Origin: Clostridiales bacterium UBA7573
Lineage (GTDB): Bacteria > Bacillota > Clostridia > Oscillospirales > CAG-272
Assembly: GCA_002477905.1 (NCBI GenBank)
Contig: DLLB01000071.1
Location: 1 to 13,668, forward strand
Reading direction: 5' to 3'
Length of the DNA stretch: 13,668 nucleotides
In this document: in pieces, positions 7,325 to 13,668 of the stretch
Position numbering within the stretch: the first letter of the stretch is position 1
Layout: each line of letters begins with the position of its first letter
The notes under the pieces: model-generated
What the model was told of the DNA's origin: nothing
Database searches by the model: none
The model's input: the letters and a program-made list of their open reading frames with translations, nothing else
Translations under genes and position numbers: made by a program

Positions 7325-8749
7325 TTACAGTCCGAGCTTGAACGGATTCATGATGCCGTTCGGATCCAATTCGCGTTTGATTCCCTCAAACACCTGCATG
7401 GCAGGACCATATTGCTCCTTCATCAGGCGTCCGAGTTTGATCCCCACACCGTGGTGATCGTTCACCACGCCGCCGTGCGCAATGGCGGTACGCACACCGG
7501 TCGTCCAGATCTGCTGATGCAGGCGCAGTGCCTCCACCGGATCCTTCGGCACGTCTTTGCCGTCCACAATAAAGCGATCATACACCATGGCGCCCCACTC
7601 ATACCAGTGCGAGAAATGCGCAATAAACTTCGCCTGCGGGAATTGGGATTCGATCGCCTGCTTCATTGCCCAGTAGATTTCCTCAATCTTGCCGTACGGC
7701 GCGATGGTATCCATGGTGCCGAACATCTGCGGCAGATCCATCATATGACCGGGATAGAAGAAAGTGATCTTCTCTTTCCACCATTTTTCGCCGTATTCGC
7801 TGCCTAAATCCTCCGCGCCGTACTTGCGGAAGGTATCAAGCAGGATTTTCTCCTCCACCGCAACCAGATCGCGGCATCCTTCATATGCGACGTTCATAAA
7901 CGCGCCTTTGCGCTCCACGCCGACGATCTTCTTGATCAAAGAAGCGGTTTCCGCTTCATCATACAGCCGCATCACAGACGGTTTGAACTTTTGGAGCAAT
8001 TCCCGCGCCGCCTGGAACGCACCGTGCATATCCTGGAACAAAAATCCGCGGAACCGGCGTTCTTCCGGCTGATCGTAAATGCGGATCTGCGCTTTGGTCA
8101 TAACGCCGAGCGTGCCTTCCGAGCCGATGAAGATCTGATTCAGGTCCGGTCCTGCCGCGTGTTTCGGGGCGGGAGAGGTGTAAATGATATCGCCGTTCGG
8201 AAGCACAACTTCCATCTGCAACACCATGTCGTCAATCTTACCGTATTTGGTGGAAACGACGCCGATTCCCCGATGCGCAAGGAAACCGCCGACTGTGGAA
8301 CAGGTCAAAGACGACGGATAGTGCATGGTTGCTTTTCCGACCTCATTTGCCGCCCACTCGATATGTTTATAGATCGCGCCGGTGCCGCATTCGATGTACA
8401 TGCCTTCGGTATTGACTTCATAGATCTTGTTCATCCGCTTGGTGTCCAGCACAATGCCGCCGGCTACCGGAATGGCGCCGCCCTGCGTACCGCCGCCGCC
8501 GCCCCATGTCGTGACGGGAATTTTATAGTAATTTGCGATCTTTAAGACCTTTGAGGTTTCCTGTGCGTCTTTCGGGGCAACCACAAAGTCCGCCTCCGGC
8601 ATCAGCCGTCCGCGATCCGCCCACATGCGGGAAAGCCAGTAATAATCGACGCTGTGCGTCACCTTGTCAATTTCCTTGGTAGAGCAATTTTCTTTTCCGA
8701 CCGCGTCCTCAAGCTCGGTCAAAATCATTGCCTGTAAAAAGTCGTTCAT
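7325..8749 (-). CDS. FAD-linked oxidase/dehydrogenase (GlcD / alkylglycerone-phosphate-synthase-like)
   Basis: This 474-residue flavoprotein has an N-terminal PCMH-type FAD-binding domain and a C-terminal FAD-oxidase domain. WGGGGGTQGGAIPV (82-95) and IGSEGTLGV (208-216) are the FAD-binding segments. NDHHGVG (430-436) resembles the histidine motif of alkylglycerone-phosphate synthases and their dehydrogenase relatives, and LDPNGIMNPFKLGL closes the protein as in glycolate and D-lactate dehydrogenases. Relatives oxidise 2-hydroxy acids or related alcohols and hand electrons to Fe-S proteins or ETF. Here both kinds of partner are in the same operon: the Fe-S gene directly downstream and a fused ETF at the operon end. 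Start 8749 has AAGGAGA 5-6 bases upstream and lies 20 bp after the isomerase stop. The substrate is not readable; a polyol, cyclitol or sugar acid is inferred from context. A lactate role is less likely, since no lactate genes are nearby. Confidence 0.9.
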   Translation of the reverse strand: MNDFLQAMILTELEDAVGKENCSTKEIDKVTHSVDYYWLSRMWADRGRLMPEADFVVAPKDAQETSKVLKIANYYKIPVTTWGGGGGTQGGAIPVAGGIVLDTKRMNKIYEVNTEGMYIECGTGAIYKHIEWAANEVGKATMHYPSSLTCSTVGGFLAHRGIGVVSTKYGKIDDMVLQMEVVLPNGDIIYTSPAPKHAAGPDLNQIFIGSEGTLGVMTKAQIRIYDQPEERRFRGFLFQDMHGAFQAARELLQKFKPSVMRLYDEAETASLIKKIVGVERKGAFMNVAYEGCRDLVAVEEKILLDTFRKYGAEDLGSEYGEKWWKEKITFFYPGHMMDLPQMFGTMDTIAPYGKIEEIYWAMKQAIESQFPQAKFIAHFSHWYEWGAMVYDRFIVDGKDVPKDPVEALRLHQQIWTTGVRTAIAHGGVVNDHHGVGIKLGRLMKEQYGPAMQVFEGIKRELDPNGIMNPFKLGL

Positions 8750-8769
8750 GCCTATCTCCTTTTCTTTTG

Positions 8770-10167
8770 TTAGATCCGGTCACGCGTCAGCGCGCCGAAA
8801 TATTTGCAGAATTCCGTGATTTCTTCCGTGTAATCGCCCGCAATTTCCACGAAGTGATGGATGTACGGCCCTTCCAGCAACCGTTTTTCCCAATCGTCCA
8901 AACGATCAAACTCGCCCCAAAGATAGGTTCCGTGCGTTTGCGGTCCGGACACGCTCTTGCAGGTCCCTGCGAGAATGCTGTACTTGCCGTGGTCCTGATC
9001 GATCCGGGCAACCGTATAAACGCCGTCTTTGACATGGAACCACTCCCGCTGATTGACCAGCCGCGCGGTGGAATCCGGCGCTTTGACAGACAGTGGGAAC
9101 GGTCCGCAATGCCATAAAAGCTCCGCATTTTGGTTTTCCGGATGACGCACGGTGAATTCGCCCATAAACGGACGTTCCTCTCCGAAGGACGCCGCCTCCA
9201 ACAGCCGCATGGTCATGGCGCAGTGCAGATCGCTTTCACAGCTGACCACATATCCAAGATCATTCAGAATGCCATAAACCGCGCACGGTGCCAGCCCCTC
9301 AAACATCACCGGCGTTGCCGTCCAGCATTCCGCAGACAGCACGTCCAGATGAAATTCTTCAAACAGTCCGATATACGTCACAACAAGGCATGCCATGCGT
9401 TCCAGATACCCAGGCGTCAGATCGTCCATTTGGTAGTTGTCGCGGAACACCTGTACATAATGCGCGATCTCCGCGCCTTTTTCGGCTTGGTTTTTCAGGA
9501 ACCGATCCTGGAAGATCGCGAAATTAATCGGTACGATCTTGAGTCCGAAGCGTTGCATCAGCTCCGCTTCATTCCAGATTACCGAGAAGAACGGCGCCGG
9601 ACGGGTGCCGAGTTGTCCGATGCGCATGGAGGTGAAATTTTTCACCATGGAAGCCACGCGGAAAAAGCGATGCAACGCGACAGAAAAGGCTTCGGAATCC
9701 ACACGGCAACAAGGCGCTGTGGTAAACGGTACATCATACCGTTGGAACTGACGGGAAACTCCGAATAATCCGCACTGCGAATCTGTCGGGCGCATGCCGT
9801 CCTGATAATATTCATCGTCCAGCGGAGCCCACAAAAGAAACGGCTTTCCCAGTGCGCGCGCAATGTCGCATGCCGCCTCCTCATTGCCGAAATTGGTATT
9901 GATCATTACGACCGCATCCACTTTTTCCGCCTGAAAACGCTGAATTGCCTGTGCCGCGGACGCATCGTCAAAAATCAGATCTTGCGTACCGAGTCCCTTC
10001 GTATCGACAAAGCGGATATGCGCGGAGGCAAAATGTTCTTCGATGTACTGAACAAACCGGTGTCCGCGTTCCTCTGCGGAAACCCATGTCAAAAAGGTCT
10101 TTGCCGGGCGGTTGGTGGTATTTCGCCGCATTGGCAGAAGCCCGATGGTAAGCTGTTGCTGTTTCAT
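8770..10167 (-). CDS. L-fucose/L-arabinose isomerase-like sugar isomerase
   Basis: This 465-residue protein, first in the operon, resembles the AraA/FucI family of metal-dependent aldose-ketose isomerases. The N-terminal part has the Rossmann-like pattern (IGLLPMRRN, VDAVVMINTNFGNEE, LGKPFLLWAPLDDE). The C-terminal catalytic region has CESDLHCAMTMRLLE (310-324), FMGEFTVRHPENQ (334-346), LLWHCGPFP (350-358) and YIHHFVEIAGDY (435-446). By comparison with AraA, likely metal ligands are Glu311 (or Asp313), Glu337, His353 and His437 or His438. COG2407-type members of this superfamily are often of unknown substrate, so neither fucose nor arabinose should be assumed. A GGGGG run about 9 bases before the ATG serves as ribosome site. 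Being first after the regulated promoter suggests it acts early in the pathway, giving a ketose for one of the two kinases. Confidence 0.85.
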   Translation of the reverse strand: MKQQQLTIGLLPMRRNTTNRPAKTFLTWVSAEERGHRFVQYIEEHFASAHIRFVDTKGLGTQDLIFDDASAAQAIQRFQAEKVDAVVMINTNFGNEEAACDIARALGKPFLLWAPLDDEYYQDGMRPTDSQCGLFGVSRQFQRYDVPFTTAPCCRVDSEAFSVALHRFFRVASMVKNFTSMRIGQLGTRPAPFFSVIWNEAELMQRFGLKIVPINFAIFQDRFLKNQAEKGAEIAHYVQVFRDNYQMDDLTPGYLERMACLVVTYIGLFEEFHLDVLSAECWTATPVMFEGLAPCAVYGILNDLGYVVSCESDLHCAMTMRLLEAASFGEERPFMGEFTVRHPENQNAELLWHCGPFPLSVKAPDSTARLVNQREWFHVKDGVYTVARIDQDHGKYSILAGTCKSVSGPQTHGTYLWGEFDRLDDWEKRLLEGPYIHHFVEIAGDYTEEITEFCKYFGALTRDRI

Positions 10168-10199
10168 CCCAAAATCCCCCTTTGTAAGATTCTTGTTTT

Positions 10200-10228
10200 A
10201 TTGTAGCAGAATCGCGCGGTTTTGGAAA
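10200..10228 (-). promoter_or_regulatory. Candidate sigma-A promoter of the catabolic operon
   Basis: On the minus strand, TACAAT (10200-10205) fits a -10 box and TTTCCA (10223-10228) a weak -35 box, separated by 17 bp. The predicted start of transcription near 10193 leaves a leader of about 25 bases before the isomerase ATG. A weak -35 with upstream repeats is typical of a promoter needing an activator. Confidence 0.6.
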
Positions 10229-10263
10229 TGTAAAAATCGTTCCTGTTCTTGTACAAATCGCTC
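10229..10263 (-). promoter_or_regulatory. Paired direct-repeat operator, probable AraC-family binding site
   Basis: Plus-strand TGTAAAAATCGTTC (10229-10242) and TGTACAAATCGCTC (10250-10263) match at 12 of 14 positions and start 21 bp apart, two helical turns. The nearer copy directly abuts the -35 hexamer of the operon promoter. Tandem half-sites with this period next to a weak -35 are what AraC-type activators bind, and an AraC-family gene lies just upstream. Assignment to that regulator is inference. Confidence 0.65.
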
Positions 10264-10266
10264 TTT

Positions 10267-10330
10267 TTCAAAACAAGCGCACAAAAACAACATCCCAATC
10301 TGCATGCTGTTCTGTGCGCTTGTTTTTGAA
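10267..10330 (-). terminator. Long hairpin terminator downstream of the AraC-family gene
   Basis: TTCAAAACAAGCGCACA (10267-10283) pairs with TGTGCGCTTGTTTTTGAA (10313-10330), 17 pairs with one bulged base, around a 29-base loop. On the minus strand the 3' arm ends GCGCTTGTTTTG, giving a short T-run. It begins 20 bases after the AraC stop and ends just before the operator repeats, so it probably isolates the regulator transcript from the operon. Confidence 0.7.
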
Positions 10331-10350
10331 GATTCCGCTTTTTTTACGCG

Positions 10351-11175
10351 TTATTCACGCTGATAATCCTTCGGTGTTTCTCCGGTATACTGTTTGAATA
10401 CCCTGTAAAAATGTGACGTATCGTAAAAGCCGAGCGTCTGCGCGATCATATCCATGCTCCAAAGCGGGTTGCCGAGCAACTCCACCGCTTTTCCAATGCG
10501 CAGGCGGTTGCGGTACGCCGTGAAGCTCTCACCGCCGGAATACTGTTTGAACCGCTTGCAAAAGTAACTCTTGCTCATAAAACAGGACGCGGCAAGCTCC
10601 TCTACGGTCAAATGCCCATACGGTTCCGCCTCCATACGGCTGAGGGCAGGGAGCAGGTCGTCAAAACCACGCTGCATCCGGCTTTCACGCTTGCGGGTGG
10701 ACAACAGGGCGTCAAGCAGACGGAACAGGCTGGATTTGAGGGAAAAATAATTGATATTCGCCTCCAAGTACGCATGCATCACCTTACGGAACAAATGTGT
10801 GATGGACTCGCTGTCCGCAGGGCAAAAGCAAAGATAGCGGTCGGAGATCAGAATTTCCTCGCCGTTTTCCTCATAGAGATTGAATTTGATACAGATGGTC
10901 TGCCCGCTCTGCCCGTCGGAGGAGGTAGAGCGGGAAAGATACGGTGAACCGCGTGTAATCAGAAATGCGGACGGTCCGTCCACTTCAAAAAGCGGTTCCG
11001 TCTCGTCCGGCAGAAACAGCCGCTTATGCCCATGCAGGGTAAACGACAGTACATTCGTATCCCGTCCCACCGGATATTCATTCCCCCACTTGCTTCCCCA
11101 GCTTCGTTCCACACAGGAAATATGCCCGATATTCATTCCGCAGGACGAAAGTGCGGAAAACGGCAGTTCGCGCAT
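10351..11175 (-). CDS. AraC-family transcriptional regulator
   Basis: This 274-residue protein has an N-terminal sensing half of about 160 residues, cupin-like in composition, and a C-terminal AraC-type DNA-binding domain. The first helix-turn-helix covers LTVEELAASCFMSKSYFCKRFKQYSG (about 189-214). The second covers about 238-263, followed by the family ending SHFYRVFKQYTGETPKDYQ. Such proteins usually activate sugar-use operons when a ligand binds. The gene lies 183 bp upstream of the nine-gene operon in the same direction, with a direct-repeat operator between them, so it is the obvious activator. Start 11175 has AAAGGAG about 9 bases upstream. It begins 72 bp after the LysR gene; I see no clear promoter in that gap, so it may be read from LysR or from a promoter inside it. 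Confidence 0.93.
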   Translation of the reverse strand: MRELPFSALSSCGMNIGHISCVERSWGSKWGNEYPVGRDTNVLSFTLHGHKRLFLPDETEPLFEVDGPSAFLITRGSPYLSRSTSSDGQSGQTICIKFNLYEENGEEILISDRYLCFCPADSESITHLFRKVMHAYLEANINYFSLKSSLFRLLDALLSTRKRESRMQRGFDDLLPALSRMEAEPYGHLTVEELAASCFMSKSYFCKRFKQYSGGESFTAYRNRLRIGKAVELLGNPLWSMDMIAQTLGFYDTSHFYRVFKQYTGETPKDYQRE

Positions 11176-11217
11176 ACATGATCGCTCCTTTCCACATCCG
11201 AAAGATCCGGTTCCGAA

Positions 11218-11238
11218 AGCCGCCCGTTCCGGTCGGCT
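11218..11238 (-). other. Hairpin between the LysR and AraC genes
   Basis: AGCCG and CGGCT arms (11218-11222 and 11234-11238) enclose an inner CCG/CGG stem with a three-base loop and one mismatch. It lies about 10 bases after the LysR stop on the minus strand and is followed only by TTTCGG, so it would be a weak terminator or attenuator letting some transcription reach the AraC gene. Confidence 0.4.
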
Positions 11239-11247
11239 ACGGACTTG

Positions 11248-12135
11248 TCACACTTGCTGTTTGGCTTCCATCAATCGCTCTAACTCCTTTGCCGCACGGT
11301 TGAGCGTATGCTCTTTGTGCTTGACCATGCAGACATACCGCAAAGGAATCTGCTCCTTGAGTTCCATCACCCGTACATCCGGATCGTTTTTCACAAAATC
11401 CAGCGGGACAAATCCGAATCCCAAATCGGACTTTACCAACGGCAGCACCTGCGCGGCACTTGCCGCTTCAATCTCCGGCGCGAACGGGAATCCGTGCGCG
11501 GCAAAAAACTCCGCATAAAACGTATACGTTTTGGTTTGCTTCCCAAGCATAATCAGCGGATACGCCTGCAACTGCGCAAGCGACACGGACATGCCGCCCG
11601 GCAGCGGCATGGACTTGGGACAGATGACCACTTCTTTCACCGGCAGAATCCGTTTTTGGATCAGATGCGCAGAATGCTCTGTCGGCGTGGACAATACCGC
11701 CAGATCCACCGTACCGTCTCTTACCGCCTGAAGCGCCTGCACAGTCAGAAAATTCAGAATCCGGATATGTACGCCGGGATACAGGCGGCGGTATTCTTTC
11801 AGAATCGGTAAAAGCAAACAGTGCAACGCCACTTCCGTGACGCCGATCGTGACGCTGCCGCTCTGCACGGCGCGTTCCGGACACAGCGCCTCCTCACCCG
11901 CCGCAAGCTGTTCCATCGCCACCTTGACATGCGCAAAGAGTTTTTCGCCCTCGGCGGTCAGCTCCACGCCATGCCGGGTGCGGGCAAAGAGCACACATCC
12001 CAACGCATTCTCCAGATTTTTCACCGTGCGCGTGACGTTTGGCTGATTGTTCAAGAGTGCCGCCGCCGCGGCAGTGAAACTCTTGTGCATTGCCACATAA
12101 TAAAAAGTTTTATAATATTCGGTATTGATATTCAT
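11248..12135 (-). CDS. LysR-family transcriptional regulator
   Basis: This 295-residue protein has the standard LysR layout. A winged helix-turn-helix occupies about residues 4-62, with YKTFYYVAMHKSFTAAAAAL, the recognition region NNQPNVTRTVKNLENALG and the wing ARTRHGVELTAEGEKLF. A linker helix and a two-lobed ligand-binding domain (about 90-295, including GSVTIGVTEVALHCLLLP) follow. It is divergent from a MATE efflux pump with 111 bp between start codons, the classic arrangement for a LysR protein controlling its neighbour and itself. GGAG lies about 5 bases before the ATG. The inducer is unknown, probably a compound the pump exports. Asn-Asn-Gln-Pro in the recognition helix differs from the more common Ser-Gln-Pro-Ala/Ser but keeps the Gln-Pro pair. 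Confidence 0.93.
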   Translation of the reverse strand: MNINTEYYKTFYYVAMHKSFTAAAAALLNNQPNVTRTVKNLENALGCVLFARTRHGVELTAEGEKLFAHVKVAMEQLAAGEEALCPERAVQSGSVTIGVTEVALHCLLLPILKEYRRLYPGVHIRILNFLTVQALQAVRDGTVDLAVLSTPTEHSAHLIQKRILPVKEVVICPKSMPLPGGMSVSLAQLQAYPLIMLGKQTKTYTFYAEFFAAHGFPFAPEIEAASAAQVLPLVKSDLGFGFVPLDFVKNDPDVRVMELKEQIPLRYVCMVKHKEHTLNRAAKELERLMEAKQQV

Positions 12136-12156
12136 AGGCGCTCCATATCATATCGG

Positions 12157-12176
12157 TATAAGCGTTATTCTTTATA
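12157..12176. promoter_or_regulatory. Candidate LysR operator dyad
   Basis: TATAA (12157-12161) and TTATA (12172-12176) form an inverted repeat with 10 bases between, and a tighter ATAA-GCG-TTAT dyad nests at 12158-12168. The site lies about 40 to 60 bp before the predicted MATE transcription start, where LysR proteins usually bind. The region is AT-rich, so a chance dyad is possible, and it is not a clean T-N11-A box. Confidence 0.35.
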
Positions 12177-12181
12177 TACAT

Positions 12182-12210
12182 TTTACATATAGCTCCATTT
12201 GTATTATAAT
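12182..12210 (+). promoter_or_regulatory. Sigma-A promoter of the MATE gene
   Basis: TTTACA (12182-12187) and TATAAT (12205-12210) are separated by exactly 17 bp, with one -35 mismatch to consensus and a perfect -10. The predicted transcription start near 12217 gives a leader of about 30 bases. This is the strongest promoter in the window. Confidence 0.85.
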
Positions 12211-12246
12211 CAAAATGATTTCACTTGTCAAGAGGGAAAAAACGTT

Positions 12247-13620
12247 ATGAATCAGGACTTAACCATCGGGCATCCCGGTACGGTGCTCCGGAAATTCTGT
12301 CTGCCGTTGTTCGGCAGTATTCTGTTCCAGCAACTCTACAATATCGCGGACAGCTTTGTTGCGGGAAAGTTCATCAGCAACGATGCGCTTGCCGCTGTCG
12401 GCAACAGCTATGAGATCACCTTGATCTTTCTCGCCTTTGCTTTCGGATGCAACATCGGATGCTCGGTCATCGTTTCTCAGCTCTACGGCGCCAAAGACCA
12501 TCGCAACATCAAAACCGCCGTTTCCACTACCATGATCGCAGGCGGCGTACTGTGCGCCCTGCTGATGCTATTCGGCATTTTGTTCTGCAATGATCTTTTG
12601 CATCTGATCCAGACGCCCGCCAACGTTTTCGCGGATTCCGCATTGTATCTGGATATTTACATTTACGGATTGCCGTTTGTCTTTTTCTATAACATCGCGA
12701 CGGGGATCTTTTCCGCACTCGGCGATTCCAAAACGCCGTTTCTGTTTCTTGCCTGCTCCTCCCTTTCCAACATCGGCATGGACATCCTGTTCGTTAAGGT
12801 CTTTCAGATGGGCGTCGCCGGCGTGGCATGGGCAACCTTTCTCTGCCAGGGCGTCAGTTGCGTTCTGGCGCTGATTTTCGTCTTTTTGCGGCTGAAAAAA
12901 GTGGAGGATTCCGCCAAAGCACCGCTGTTCTCTTTTTCCATTCTCAAACGAATTGCCGTCATTGCCATTCCGAGCATCTGTCAGCAGAGCTTTATTTCCG
13001 TCGGCAATATTATCATTCAAAGCATGATCAACTCGTTCGGCGCGGCGGTCATGGCTGGATATGCCGCTTCCATCAAGCTCAACAACATGGTGGTCACCTC
13101 GCTGTCTACGCTTGCCAACGGCGTTTCCAACTATACTGCGCAAAATCTCGGTGCAAAGAAACACGACCGGATCCTTGCGGGGTTCTCCGCCGGATTGAAA
13201 CTGGTGTATACGCTGTGCATTCCCGCTTCTCTGCTCTTTGTGTTCGGCGGCAAATGGCTGGTGTGGGTTTTCCTTGAAAATCCGTCCGGACTCGCAATGG
13301 ACACGGGCATCTTATTTTTACGCATTCTCAGCCCGTTCTATGTGGTAGTTGCCACCAAGCTTGTGGCGGACGGCATTTTGCGCGGTGCGGGACTGATGAA
13401 GCAGTTTACCATCGCAACCTTTGTCGATCTGCTGTTGCGCGTAATCCTCGCGAAATGCTTCTCCATCACCGCACTCGGCAGTACCGGTATCTGGTGCGCA
13501 TGGCCGGTCGGATGGTTCATTGGCACAATGCTTTCCGTCTTGTTTTTCCGCTCTGCCGCAAAGCAGTGGAAGAAGCTCTCGCATATGCAAGAAGAACCCG
13601 CTCTGCCGTTATCCGAATAA
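12247..13620 (+). CDS. MATE-family multidrug/metabolite efflux transporter
   Basis: This 457-residue membrane protein belongs to the MATE family, which exports drugs or metabolites using Na+ or H+ gradients across the cytoplasmic membrane. The N-terminus (GTVLRKFCLPLFGSILFQQLYNIADSFVAGKF) is typical of bacterial NorM/DinF-like members, with AFGCNIGCSVIVSQLYGAKDHRNIK in the first loop region. Strongly hydrophobic stretches run throughout, consistent with about 12 membrane spans in two similar halves; the second half opens near LKRIAVIAIPSICQQSFISVGNIIIQ. The start at 12247 is preferred: AGAGGG (12231-12236) lies 10 bases upstream and homology begins there. A TTG at 12199 in the same frame overlaps the promoter and is rejected. 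Divergent from a LysR regulator that probably controls it. The substrate cannot be predicted, and nothing ties it to the catabolic operon except proximity. Confidence 0.94.
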   Translation: MNQDLTIGHPGTVLRKFCLPLFGSILFQQLYNIADSFVAGKFISNDALAAVGNSYEITLIFLAFAFGCNIGCSVIVSQLYGAKDHRNIKTAVSTTMIAGGVLCALLMLFGILFCNDLLHLIQTPANVFADSALYLDIYIYGLPFVFFYNIATGIFSALGDSKTPFLFLACSSLSNIGMDILFVKVFQMGVAGVAWATFLCQGVSCVLALIFVFLRLKKVEDSAKAPLFSFSILKRIAVIAIPSICQQSFISVGNIIIQSMINSFGAAVMAGYAASIKLNNMVVTSLSTLANGVSNYTAQNLGAKKHDRILAGFSAGLKLVYTLCIPASLLFVFGGKWLVWVFLENPSGLAMDTGILFLRILSPFYVVVATKLVADGILRGAGLMKQFTIATFVDLLLRVILAKCFSITALGSTGIWCAWPVGWFIGTMLSVLFFRSAAKQWKKLSHMQEEPALPLSE

Positions 13621-13647
13621 AAAAGCCAAAAGGGACAGACGCTTTCG

Positions 13648-13668
13648 TGCACAAGTCCGTAAAAAACG
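13648..13668. repeat. Terminal inverted repeat, right copy
   Basis: These 21 bases are the exact reverse complement of bases 1-21. The copy begins 27 bases after the MATE stop. The short space between holds no clear terminator hairpin beyond a weak GGAC/GTCC pairing that uses part of the repeat. Confidence 0.9.

Noticed and set aside
6230..8749. A standard electron-bifurcating lactate dehydrogenase operon (LctBCD type).
   Set aside because: There is no lactate permease or racemase, the oxidase looks closer to alkylglycerone-phosphate-synthase relatives, an extra Fe-S protein is present, and the neighbours are sugar enzymes.
4461..10167. A sulfoquinovose (sulfoglycolysis) pathway, suggested by the YihV-like kinase, isomerase and aldolase.
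   Set aside because: No sulfoquinovosidase, sulfolactaldehyde-handling enzyme or sulfonate exporter is present, and IolB and the flavin/ETF module do not fit. It remains only a remote alternative.
10267..10330. A riboswitch or structured leader before the operon.
   Set aside because: The hairpin lies upstream of the predicted operon promoter and right after the AraC stop, so it is better read as the AraC terminator; the operon leader itself is only about 25 bases.
1..13668. A transposon or integrative element bounded by the terminal inverted repeats.
   Set aside because: No transposase, integrase, relaxase or phage gene is present and the genes look like ordinary metabolic chromosome content, so the repeat alone does not support naming a mobile element.

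Overview
The window looks like a chromosomal segment of an anaerobic Firmicute, probably Clostridia. It has moderately high GC, strong GGAGG-type ribosome binding sites, sigma-A-like promoters, tightly packed co-directional genes, and gene families common in gut and anaerobic Firmicutes (IolB, DUF4867, ETF-linked FAD oxidases, MATE pumps). The taxonomic call is inference from gene content; there is no rRNA or other phylogenetic marker.

Layout. From about 10.2 kb down to 0.15 kb the minus strand carries one long nine-gene catabolic operon. In transcription order it encodes: an AraA/FucI-type sugar isomerase (10167-8770), an FAD-linked oxidase (8749-7325), a two-cluster Fe-S protein (7309-6230), a class II ketose-bisphosphate aldolase (6216-5377), a PfkB sugar kinase (5372-4461), 5-deoxy-glucuronate isomerase IolB (4471-3680), a DUF4867 protein (3653-3027), an FGGY (xylulokinase-like) kinase (3030-1555), and a fused electron-transfer flavoprotein beta-alpha (1558-155). 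Gaps are 26 bp or less and three junctions overlap. A hairpin terminator follows the last gene. A promoter preceded by two 14-bp direct repeats 21 bp apart lies in front of the first gene, and an AraC-family regulator is encoded just upstream on the same strand, ending in a long hairpin.

To the right, a LysR-type regulator (minus strand) is divergent from a MATE-family efflux pump (plus strand). The pump has an almost perfect sigma-A promoter and a candidate operator dyad between the two genes.

How the genes may work together (inference). The operon combines two modules. One is carbohydrate chemistry: isomerase, two kinases of different families, a class II aldolase and IolB. The other is a flavin-based dehydrogenase: FAD oxidase, Fe-S relay and fused ETF. 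Aldolase, PfkB kinase and IolB sit side by side, as expected for the lower half of myo-inositol breakdown (IolJ, IolC, IolB), but the upper enzymes IolG, IolE and IolD are absent. A flavin/ETF-coupled oxidation may replace an NAD-dependent step, or the pathway may serve a different cyclitol, deoxy-sugar or sugar acid. No transporter is present. The Fe-S protein has lost every cysteine of its CCG domains, and the ETF is a compact single-chain form. These two features, with the gene combination, are the most novel content of the window.

The first 21 and last 21 bases of the window are perfect reverse complements. This is either a real inverted repeat bounding the segment or an effect of how the sequence was assembled or cut.
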